Below, piece after piece: positions 1-5,070 of a stretch of 5,070 nt of DNA (positions are counted from its first letter, which is position 1; each line of letters starts with the position of its first letter). The position numbers were made by a program, and so were the translations under genes. This DNA comes from S143-63 sp964425855 (GTDB lineage Archaea > Thermoproteota > Thermoprotei_A > Sulfolobales > Acidilobaceae). The notes under the pieces are model-generated. The model saw only the letters and a list, made by a program, of their open reading frames with translations, was not told where the DNA came from and did not search any database. The DNA lies in assembly GCA_964425855.1 (NCBI GenBank), contig CAYROE010000095.1, positions 1 through 5,070 of the forward strand, in the 5' to 3' direction.

Positions 1-75
1 TGGAGTGTTTACTCCCCGGTTAACAATGGATTGGGGAAACCACCGTATTTAGATATATGGGGTCTGATTTCATAG
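1..75 (+). CDS. Possible C-terminal tail of an upstream gene (partial, unidentified)
   Basis: Reading frame 1 is open from the window edge to a TAG at 73-75 and would encode 24 residues ending in GKPPYLDIWGLIS. The other two + frames close at 24 and 51, and the - strand shows no credible gene here. The peptide has a plausible composition (aromatics, Gly, Pro, few Ser/Arg), but it is far too short to name a family. If real, it is the end of a + strand gene lying 84 nt before sdhA, with the TATA-like element of the sdh operon just past its stop. An open stretch of 24 codons can easily occur by chance, so this is only a candidate. Confidence 0.25.
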   Translation, partial: WSVYSPVNNGLGKPPYLDIWGLIS

Positions 76-93
76 GAATAATCTTATGGTTTG

Positions 94-103
94 CTTTTAA
101 ATA
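94..103 (+). promoter_or_regulatory. Candidate archaeal TATA box for the sdh operon
   Basis: CTTTTAAATA at 94-103 resembles the crenarchaeal TATA element bound by TBP. Transcription would be expected to start about 25 nt downstream, near 124-130, giving a leader of about 30-36 nt that still includes the ribosome binding site at 147-153. The bases just upstream (ATGGTTTG) are a poor match to a purine-rich BRE. A second AT-rich candidate, TTTAGATATA at 48-57, would give a longer leader. No operator or repressor site is recognisable. The element is chosen by pattern and position only. Confidence 0.45.
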
Positions 104-146
104 TGATTAATAGATATAGAGAGATAAACTGAATAGACAAATGTGT

Positions 147-153
147 AGAGGGG
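147..153 (+). promoter_or_regulatory. Ribosome binding site deciding the sdhA start
   Basis: AGAGGGG at 147-153 can pair with the CCUCC-containing 3' end of archaeal 16S rRNA. It lies 6 nt before TTG at 160 but 15 nt before the alternative in-frame GTG at 169. This spacing favours the TTG start. Confidence 0.6.
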
Positions 154-159
154 ACAGTT

Positions 160-1914
160 TTGCCTAGCGTGGAGACGATAGAGCATGATGTAGTGATTCT
201 GGGAACGGGTATCGCTGGTCTCAGAGCAGCGATAGAGATCAAGAGGAAATACGGTGACAAGATAGACGTAGCGTTAATCAGCAAGATACATATTATGAGG
301 AGCCACAGTGTAAGCGCCGAGGGAGGAACAGCCGCAGTACTGTATCCCGAGGAAGGCGACAGCTTCGCCCTACATGCATGGGACACGGTTAAGGGAAGCG
401 ACTTCCTCGCGGACCAAGACGCAGTATGGCTCATGGTAAAACTACTCCCAGAAGAAATAAGGCTCCTAGAGAACTGGGGCCTCCCCTGGAGCAGGCGTCC
501 CGACGGAAGAATAGCCCAGAGACCATTTGGAGGACACAGCCATCCAAGAGCGACATTCGCCGCTGACAAGACAGGATTCTTCGAGATGCAGACCCTATAC
601 AATAAACTACTAGAATACGATAAATGGGAGCGCTACGACGAATGGTTCATAACCAACATAGTGGTCGAAGACAACCAATACAAGGGACTCTACGCAATCA
701 ACATGAGGGACGGCAACCTCTACTACTTCAAGAGCAAAGCAGCAATCATAGCGATGGGAGGCGGAGGCAGACTATACAACTTCACAACATATGCCCACAC
801 AGTCACCGCAGACGGTTACGCCGTAGGTTTCAGAGCAGGCATACCGGTTAAAGACCCAGAGTTCATCCAATTCCACCCAACAGGACTAGTACCAAGTGGA
901 ATACTGATAACAGAGGGAGCTAGAGGAGAAGGAGGCTATCTGATCAATAACAAAGGAGAAAGATTCATGCTAAGGAGTGACTGTGCACCCACAAAGGGAG
1001 AACTAGCACCAAGAGACATAGTATCGAGATGTGAAATGAAGGAAATACTAGAAGGCAGGGGCTTCAAAGACGAAGTATCCGGCCTAGGATACGTAAAGCT
1101 AGACCTCACACATCTAGGAGAGGACAAGATAAACGAGAGACTACCAGCGGTCAGAGAAATAGCCATAAGATACGCGGGAGTCGACCCAGTAGAGGAGCCA
1201 ATACCTGTAAGACCAGCAGCCCACTATACAATGGGAGGACTCCACACGGACAAATACTACAGGGTCCTCAACGAGGACGGCGCATGGATAAAGGGACTCT
1301 TCGCGGCAGGAGAAGTAGCGGCCTCAAGCGTACACGGAGCCAACAGGCTTGGAAGCAACAGTACAGCAGAATGTCTAACCAGTGGCAGACTAGCCGGCCT
1401 CCTAGCAGCAGAATATGTCCTAAGAACCCCGGACGCTCCCAGCGCATCACCAGACAGGCATGCAAAAGAAGAGACCTGGGTATACGGCCTTCTGAAGAGA
1501 GAATCCGGTGTACCTAGCTACGATATAAGAAGGAAAGTAAGGAACATTATGGGAGACTACTTCTACGTGTTCAGGACAGGCGACGGGATGAGGGAGGCCC
1601 TCTCCCAGATAATAGAGTTGAGAAAGCTCATGAGAAGCCAAATGTATGTAGAGGACAAGAGCAAGGTATACAATACAGATCTACAAGCAGCAATAGAGAC
1701 GATAAACCTCCTAGACGCGGCCCTAGTCGCAGTCAAAGCTGGACTAAATAGGACCGAGAGCAGAGGAGCCCACTACAGGCTAGACTATCCGAAGAGAGAC
1801 GATGAGAACTGGCTCAAACACACACTAGTACTAAGAAACGGAGAAGACGACGTAAGAATAACCTATAGCTCCGTCGCGATCACGACCTGGAAACCCGTAG
1901 AGAGAAAGTATTAG
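160..1914 (+). CDS. sdhA: Succinate dehydrogenase / fumarate reductase flavoprotein subunit (SdhA)
   Basis: This is the catalytic subunit of respiratory complex II, interconverting succinate and fumarate on the cytoplasmic face of the membrane complex. The 584 residues match the usual family length. Visible motifs: the FAD dinucleotide fold GTGIAG (15-20); RSHSVSAEGG (47-56), whose His49 aligns with the histidine that binds FAD covalently; QFHPTG (237-242, substrate His239); ITEGARGEGG (250-259, Thr251/Glu252); LAPRDIVSR (282-290, Arg285 the expected catalytic acid); HYTMGG (355-360, His355); and ANRLGSNS (394-401, Arg396). The C-terminal SRGAHYR...RDDENWLKH region is also typical of SdhA/FrdA. 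The start is TTG, preceded by AGAGGGG; an in-frame TGA at 130-132 rules out a longer form, and GTG at 169 is the only close alternative. It is the first gene of the operon, 13 nt before sdhC. Sequence cannot tell dehydrogenase from fumarate reductase. L-aspartate oxidase is unlikely because sdhC, sdhD and sdhB follow. Confidence 0.96.
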   Translation: MPSVETIEHDVVILGTGIAGLRAAIEIKRKYGDKIDVALISKIHIMRSHSVSAEGGTAAVLYPEEGDSFALHAWDTVKGSDFLADQDAVWLMVKLLPEEIRLLENWGLPWSRRPDGRIAQRPFGGHSHPRATFAADKTGFFEMQTLYNKLLEYDKWERYDEWFITNIVVEDNQYKGLYAINMRDGNLYYFKSKAAIIAMGGGGRLYNFTTYAHTVTADGYAVGFRAGIPVKDPEFIQFHPTGLVPSGILITEGARGEGGYLINNKGERFMLRSDCAPTKGELAPRDIVSRCEMKEILEGRGFKDEVSGLGYVKLDLTHLGEDKINERLPAVREIAIRYAGVDPVEEPIPVRPAAHYTMGGLHTDKYYRVLNEDGAWIKGLFAAGEVAASSVHGANRLGSNSTAECLTSGRLAGLLAAEYVLRTPDAPSASPDRHAKEETWVYGLLKRESGVPSYDIRRKVRNIMGDYFYVFRTGDGMREALSQIIELRKLMRSQMYVEDKSKVYNTDLQAAIETINLLDAALVAVKAGLNRTESRGAHYRLDYPKRDDENWLKHTLVLRNGEDDVRITYSSVAITTWKPVERKY

Positions 1915-1922
1915 AGGGGTGG
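1915..1922 (+). promoter_or_regulatory. Ribosome binding site deciding the sdhC start
   Basis: AGGGGTGG follows directly on the sdhA stop TAG (1912-1914) and ends 5 nt before ATG at 1928. An upstream in-frame GTG at 1919 lies inside this site and would leave no room for ribosome pairing, so ATG 1928 is the better start. Confidence 0.65.
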
Positions 1923-1927
1923 TTCAA

Positions 1928-2395
1928 ATGTCAGAGGAAAAGACAAGAGTCCTAGAGAATAAGCCGGGATGGATCGCGAGCATAAATCCATGGGTACTCC
2001 GCATAGTAAATAATCCTGAGAGAGTAGCGTTCGTACTACACAGAGTAACAGGCGTACTCATGGCCCTGATAATAATGGCGCATATATTCGTGACAGGAAC
2101 GCCGGCTCATACAGGCTGGGATGCCTGGGTAGAAGAGATAAGTAAGGCACAGGGATTCAGCATAGTAACGCTCTATTTCTTCTTCTTCGCGGGCATAGCA
2201 TGGTTCCATGGACTCAACGGAATAAGACTACTACTAGTAGAGTTCTTCGGAGTATGCATTGGAAAACCAGAGAAGCCGAAGCCACCGTATCTAGCGCCGA
2301 GCCTCAAGGCATGTCAGAGGAAGCTACTATACCTTGTATTCCTGCTATGGCCTATACTCTGGGCGATAACAGGATACATAGTATTCTTCAAGTAG
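1928..2395 (+). CDS. sdhC: Succinate dehydrogenase cytochrome b-type membrane anchor subunit (SdhC)
   Basis: This is a membrane anchor of complex II, helping to bind quinone and probably b-type heme and to hold SdhA/SdhB at the membrane. The 155 residues contain three hydrophobic segments: about 33-56, about 77-108 and about 132-154. Segment 1 carries LHRVTG (37-42), the hallmark HRxTG of the SdhC cytochrome b556 family, plus His52. Segment 2 carries FHGLNGIR (93-100), where His94 is the likely heme ligand. The loop between segments 2 and 3 is rich in Lys/Pro (GKPEKPKPP, 112-120). ATG at 1928 is chosen over GTG at 1919 because the GTG sits inside the ribosome binding site; the longer form would add three residues. 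It lies 13 nt after sdhA and 15 nt before sdhD. The family call is firm; heme number and placement are inferred from E. coli and Thermoplasma-type relatives. Confidence 0.88.
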   Translation: MSEEKTRVLENKPGWIASINPWVLRIVNNPERVAFVLHRVTGVLMALIIMAHIFVTGTPAHTGWDAWVEEISKAQGFSIVTLYFFFFAGIAWFHGLNGIRLLLVEFFGVCIGKPEKPKPPYLAPSLKACQRKLLYLVFLLWPILWAITGYIVFFK

Positions 2396-2403
2396 GAGGG
2401 GTG
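2395..2403 (+). promoter_or_regulatory. Ribosome binding site of sdhD, overlapping the sdhC stop
   Basis: GGAGGGGTG begins on the last base of the sdhC stop codon TAG (2393-2395) and ends 7 nt before ATG at 2411. A ribosome finishing sdhC would sit on this site, which would permit coupled translation of the two anchor subunits. The coupling is inference. Confidence 0.65.
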
Positions 2404-2410
2404 CAGGGAA

Positions 2411-2761
2411 ATGGTGAAGAAAGGAACCGTTCAGGCAATCGTCCAGTACATTACCGCGATACTACTCATATTTCTACTAACATGGCACCTAGTAGTAAGA
2501 GTACCATGGCTGAGAGGAGTAGAAACCTTCAAAGACACACTCTCACCAAGCCTAGTATACCACGAGATAAATGCCTACGGAATACTGCTACTCTTATTCG
2601 CCTACGCTGCATTGCTACACGGCTTCAACGGTCTACGCGGAATACTATTAGAATGGACCAGTGGCAGATACAAGAACCTCATAACAATAGTCATAGTCAT
2701 ACTCCTCGTGGTTTTCGGCGCACTGGCAACCTACACCGTGATAGGAACCCCTGCCCCGTAA
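2411..2761 (+). CDS. sdhD: Succinate dehydrogenase second membrane anchor subunit (SdhD)
   Basis: This 116-residue hydrophobic protein has three predicted membrane helices at about 8-31, 54-80 and 89-112. It pairs with SdhC to form the membrane domain of complex II. His26 (TWHL) in helix 1 and His70 in LHGFNGLRGILLEW (69-82) of helix 2 are the candidate heme ligands. The helix 2 motif closely mirrors FHGLNGIRLLLVEF in SdhC. It lacks the HRxTG signature, which is why it is called SdhD and not SdhC. Length and three-helix layout fit the small anchors of two-anchor (type A-like) complexes. The start at ATG 2411 is supported by GGAGGGGTG 7 nt upstream. SdhD proteins are poorly conserved, so the assignment rests on the helix motif plus its position between sdhC and sdhB. 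Confidence 0.82.
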   Translation: MVKKGTVQAIVQYITAILLIFLLTWHLVVRVPWLRGVETFKDTLSPSLVYHEINAYGILLLLFAYAALLHGFNGLRGILLEWTSGRYKNLITIVIVILLVVFGALATYTVIGTPAP

Positions 2762-2767
2762 AGTAGA

Positions 2768-2774
2768 GGAGGTG
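2768..2774 (+). promoter_or_regulatory. Strong ribosome binding site of sdhB
   Basis: GGAGGTG is a perfect seven-base complement of the archaeal 16S anti-Shine-Dalgarno core CACCUCC and ends 7 nt before ATG at 2782. It is the best match among the four sdh genes, consistent with efficient initiation on this last cistron. Confidence 0.7.
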
Positions 2775-2781
2775 GTATAGG

Positions 2782-3699
2782 ATGACGTTCGATGCACAGG
2801 CAGCGACGAGAACTCCGCCAAAGAAAGTCGTGTTTAGGATAAAGAGATACGATCCAGAAAAAGAAAAGACCTGGTGGGAGGAATACGAAGTAGAAACCTA
2901 TAGAGGAATGACTGTACTTGACGCACTCCTCAAGATCAAGGAAGAAATCGACCACACAATAGTAATGAGATACAGTTGTAGAATGGGAGTATGCGGAAGC
3001 TGTGGAATGATAATTAATGGAATGCCGAGACTAGCATGCCAGACACAGATATCCGAAGTAGCATCAGAGGCCAGGCCAGTGATAGAGTTAGAACCACTGA
3101 AGAACCATCCAGTAATAAAAGACCTACTAACAGACTTCACAAAGTTCTTCGAAAAACACAAGAGCGTAAAACCATACTTGATAAGGAAGAACAAGGAAGA
3201 AGTAGAGAAGGGAGACGCAGAATTCCTAATGACTCCAGACGAACACAAGGAGCTCTACGAGTACACGCTATGTATAGCGTGTGGCTTATGCTACAGCGCC
3301 TGTCCGGTAGCCGCGAGCGACGAAAGATTCCTCGGACCACAGGCCCTAGCCTACGTATGGCGCTATGTAAGTGATCCAAGAGACGAAGCATGGAGAGAAA
3401 GACTAGAAGCGGTCGACGTAGAAGAAGGACCTTGGAGCTGCCATTACGCGGCATCATGTAGCGCAGTATGTCCAAAGATGGTTGACCCAGGAGCAGCTAT
3501 CCAGAGACTAAGGAGCGCCCTAATAAAGTACAAGCTAGGCCTCTTCAAGAAGAGGACATCCAAGAAAGCCGAGATACCGAAGGAGCAGATAAAGCCGAAG
3601 AAGCCACTTCCTCCAGAGTCAAAGCCAGTAGAAGGAGTAGATATAGAAGCAATGGATAAGGCTCCTGTAGAGATACCAATTGAGGAGCTTATATCGTAA
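2782..3699 (+). CDS. sdhB: Succinate dehydrogenase / fumarate reductase iron-sulfur subunit (SdhB)
   Basis: This is the electron-transfer subunit of complex II, linking FAD in SdhA to quinone at SdhC/SdhD. The N-terminal plant-type ferredoxin domain has SCRMGVCGSCG plus LAC, giving Cys66, Cys71, Cys74 and Cys86 for [2Fe-2S]. The C-terminal bacterial-ferredoxin domain has CIACGLCYSACP (Cys164, 167, 170, 174) and CHYAASCSAVCP (Cys220, 226, 230). By the E. coli pattern, Cys164/167/170/230 hold [4Fe-4S] and Cys174/220/226 hold [3Fe-4S]. The middle position of CxxCxxC is Ala223, so the third cluster keeps the standard 3Fe form, unlike the extra-cysteine form of Sulfolobus-type complexes. At 305 residues it is longer than the usual 230-260. 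The excess is a Lys/Pro/Glu-rich tail from about residue 256, with a smaller N-terminal extension. It is the last gene of the operon, 20 nt after sdhD. Family confidence is very high. Confidence 0.95.
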   Translation: MTFDAQAATRTPPKKVVFRIKRYDPEKEKTWWEEYEVETYRGMTVLDALLKIKEEIDHTIVMRYSCRMGVCGSCGMIINGMPRLACQTQISEVASEARPVIELEPLKNHPVIKDLLTDFTKFFEKHKSVKPYLIRKNKEEVEKGDAEFLMTPDEHKELYEYTLCIACGLCYSACPVAASDERFLGPQALAYVWRYVSDPRDEAWRERLEAVDVEEGPWSCHYAASCSAVCPKMVDPGAAIQRLRSALIKYKLGLFKKRTSKKAEIPKEQIKPKKPLPPESKPVEGVDIEAMDKAPVEIPIEELIS

Positions 3700-3707
3700 C
3701 ACAGGAT

Positions 3708-3715
3708 AAAACAAA
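3708..3715 (-). terminator. Candidate T-rich terminator after the ABC transporter gene
   Basis: On the - strand these bases read TTTGTTTT, about 65 nt past the transporter stop at 3782-3780. They abut the + strand T run across the palindrome AAAGCTTT (3713-3720). A weak AT-only inverted repeat, TTATT-CT-AATAA (3756-3767), lies nearer the transporter stop but has no T run behind it on this strand. The call is tentative. Confidence 0.3.
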
Positions 3716-3717
3716 GC

Positions 3718-3727
3718 TTTTTCCTCT
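3718..3727 (+). terminator. Candidate T-rich terminator after sdhB
   Basis: TTTTTCCTCT begins 18 nt past the sdhB stop (3697-3699), and a second pyrimidine-rich tract, TTTCCTTCCT, follows at 3741-3750. Archaeal termination uses T-rich tracts without needing a strong hairpin, so these are the expected 3' ends of the sdh transcript. No stable stem precedes the T run. Assigned by pattern and convergent context only. Confidence 0.45.
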
Positions 3728-3779
3728 AATTCAACATCGATTTCCTTCCTAGATATTATTCTAATAACGCTGTAAATTC

Positions 3780-5070
3780 CTAGTCAATCTTTTTACGTGT
3801 AGTGCTGATAGCCTTAGAGATTAGATGCTTAGATTCAGGTTCATCGAACTGAGATGTATATAGCTTGTAGAAGTATCCTCTCTTTTTAATCAGGTCGTTG
3901 AAGGAGCCCTGCTCTATTATTTCTCCGTGGTCAAGTACTATTATTCGGTCAGCTAGTCTTGCCAGCGATAGCCTATGCGCTATTATAATGCTTGTTCTCC
4001 CCTTCATGAGTTTCTGCATAGCCTGATATACCAGTTGCTCGGTACGCGGGTCAACGCTCGACAACGCCTCGTCCAGTATGACTATGTCGGGGTCACGGAT
4101 GAGGGCTCTAGCAAGGGAGATCAGCTGCTTCTCCCCTACACTTAACAGCTTCCCTGCTTCTCCTGCAGGCGTATCATATCGTTGTGGAAGCTTCATTATG
4201 AACTCGTGTATCCCGAGCTCTTTACATACTCTTACGACATCGTCGAGTGATGCTCCTGGACTAGCGATCTGGATATTCTCAGCTATTGTTCCCGGAAACA
4301 GATAGGTCTCCTGTGGAACATAGCCGATTCTAGCACGTATGCTTCGTCTATCCAGTTGTCTACTGTCTCTTTCGTCATAGAGGAGCAGGCCCTTGGTGGG
4401 GTCATGGAAGCGCATTATTAGGTTTGCAAGAGTAGTTTTCCCTGCTCCTGTTCTACCGACCAGGGCTATGGTCTCGCCGGGTCGGATATGGAGGTTTATG
4501 TTCTTTAACACCGGGTTACCCGGCTTGTATTCAAACCAGACTTCGCGGAGCTCTATTTCTCCTTGGAGCTTGTCTATTTTGTCGCCTGTTGTTTCCTCGG
4601 TGTCTTCGTCGTCTAGGACCTCGTATATCCTGACTAGAGATGCTAGTGCTGATTGGAGGCTATCATACATGCTTACGACATTGTTGATTGGTCCCCTGAA
4701 TCTCTGAGTGTATTGAACAAATGCCACTACTATTCCGAGGCTAACGGCTCCCGTGTAGGCTAGGTAGGATCCGTAGGCTAGTACTATTACTATGCTGAGG
4801 AGGGAGGATATGTTCATGAGAGGCCAGAAGAAGCCCATGTAGTAGGCGACCCTCATGTAGGCCTTTACAGTATCCCTGGAGGCACGGCTAAACTCTTTTT
4901 CTACCATCGGTTCTCTTCCAAACGCCTTCACGGTCTCTATACCGCTCACAGACTCTTCAACTATACTGGAGATCTTTGCTATCTTCTGTCTGGTATCCCT
5001 GTATGCTCTGTATATTCGTCCTCCGAAGTACTTTGATATGAACACCATCAAGGGTATAGTGGTCATAGCG
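3780..5070 (-). CDS. ABC exporter half-transporter, membrane and ATP-binding domains (5' end missing)
   Basis: The 3' part of an ABCB/MsbA/MdlB-like exporter: 428 residues are visible counting from the Met at 5066, and the frame runs open off the window edge, so that Met is probably internal. The visible part has the last half of the membrane domain (start within helix 4, coupling region about 16-60, helices at about 80-103 and 107-125) and a complete ATPase domain (about 170-405). Residues seen are Walker A GRTGAGKT (204-211), Q-loop Gln252, signature LSVGEKQ (308-314), Walker B VILDE (329-333) with catalytic Glu333, D-loop SSVD (336-339) and H-loop His364. All catalytic positions are intact; the signature has Val in place of the usual Gly. 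Comparison with the usual 570-610 residues suggests about 150-190 are missing. It ends convergent with sdhB and is probably unrelated to it. Substrate, and whether it works as a homodimer or with a partner gene, cannot be told. Confidence 0.92.
   Translation of the reverse strand, partial: AMTTIPLMVFISKYFGGRIYRAYRDTRQKIAKISSIVEESVSGIETVKAFGREPMVEKEFSRASRDTVKAYMRVAYYMGFFWPLMNISSLLSIVIVLAYGSYLAYTGAVSLGIVVAFVQYTQRFRGPINNVVSMYDSLQSALASLVRIYEVLDDEDTEETTGDKIDKLQGEIELREVWFEYKPGNPVLKNINLHIRPGETIALVGRTGAGKTTLANLIMRFHDPTKGLLLYDERDSRQLDRRSIRARIGYVPQETYLFPGTIAENIQIASPGASLDDVVRVCKELGIHEFIMKLPQRYDTPAGEAGKLLSVGEKQLISLARALIRDPDIVILDEALSSVDPRTEQLVYQAMQKLMKGRTSIIIAHRLSLARLADRIIVLDHGEIIEQGSFNDLIKKRGYFYKLYTSQFDEPESKHLISKAISTTRKKID

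Noticed and set aside
2..15. Perfect short inverted repeat GGAGT-GTTT-ACTCC at the window start
   Set aside because: A 5-bp stem with a 4-nt loop is common by chance and has no T run after it. It also falls in the possible upstream coding tail, so a terminator or RNA call is not supported.
1..159. tRNA, C/D-box sRNA or other small RNA in the upstream region
   Set aside because: I looked for cloverleaf pairing and for C (RTGATGA) and D (CTGA) boxes. The single CTGA near 129 has no partner C box, and no cloverleaf is visible.
84..602. Long - strand open frame (172 codons) opposite the sdhA start
   Set aside because: It lies antisense to the FAD-binding region of a certain gene, has a Ser/Leu/Pro-rich composition with no recognisable motif, and would cross the sdhA promoter. 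It is explained by codon bias of sdhA.
160..1914. SdhA as L-aspartate oxidase (NadB)
   Set aside because: NadB shares the fold and several motifs, but the adjacent sdhC, sdhD and sdhB genes and the covalent-FAD His49 fit complex II.
2200..2766. + strand open frame of 188 codons spanning the sdhC/sdhD junction in another frame
   Set aside because: It overlaps two well-supported genes, has no ribosome binding site at its ATG, and its product is rich in Arg, Thr, Ser and Asn, as expected from out-of-frame reading.
3700..3779. CRISPR array, insertion sequence or attachment site anywhere in the window
   Set aside because: No regularly spaced direct repeats, transposase motifs, terminal inverted repeats or integrase signatures are seen. 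The only non-coding stretches are 159 and 80 nt long.

Overview
The window looks like a stretch of a hyperthermophilic or thermophilic crenarchaeal chromosome. Arginine is written almost only as AGA/AGG, ATA and CTA codons are abundant, and genes are tightly packed. There are strong GGAGG-type ribosome binding sites, a TTG start, and an archaeal TATA-like element rather than a -35/-10 promoter. The proteins fit Desulfurococcales/Acidilobales-type Crenarchaeota best, but that placement is inference and I could not test it.

Layout. Bases 1-159 hold a possible 24-residue tail of an upstream + strand gene and the probable promoter and leader of the next operon. Bases 160-3699 are a compact four-gene + strand operon for a complete succinate dehydrogenase / fumarate reductase (respiratory complex II). 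It reads sdhA (FAD flavoprotein), sdhC and sdhD (two small three-helix membrane anchors), then sdhB (iron-sulfur protein). The junctions are 13, 15 and 20 nt long, each filled by a ribosome binding site. Bases 3700-3779 are a short convergent intergenic region with T-rich terminators for both directions. Bases 3780-5070 (- strand) are the 3' two thirds of an ABC exporter half-transporter, cut off by the window end.

How the genes work together. SdhA oxidises succinate (or reduces fumarate) at a covalently bound FAD. SdhB passes electrons through [2Fe-2S], [4Fe-4S] and [3Fe-4S] clusters to quinone at the SdhC/SdhD membrane domain, which has conserved histidines fit to bind b-type heme. This is the classical two-anchor (type A-like) architecture, not the Sulfolobus-type SdhE/CCG form. 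Direction cannot be read from sequence: it could serve an oxidative citric acid cycle or supply fumarate reductase for the dicarboxylate/4-hydroxybutyrate CO2-fixation cycle known in anaerobic Crenarchaeota.

Nothing here looks like an undescribed system. The points most worth a second look are the A-C-D-B gene order with the iron-sulfur gene last, the roughly 50-residue charged Pro/Lys/Glu tail on SdhB, and the shared second-helix motif of SdhC and SdhD.
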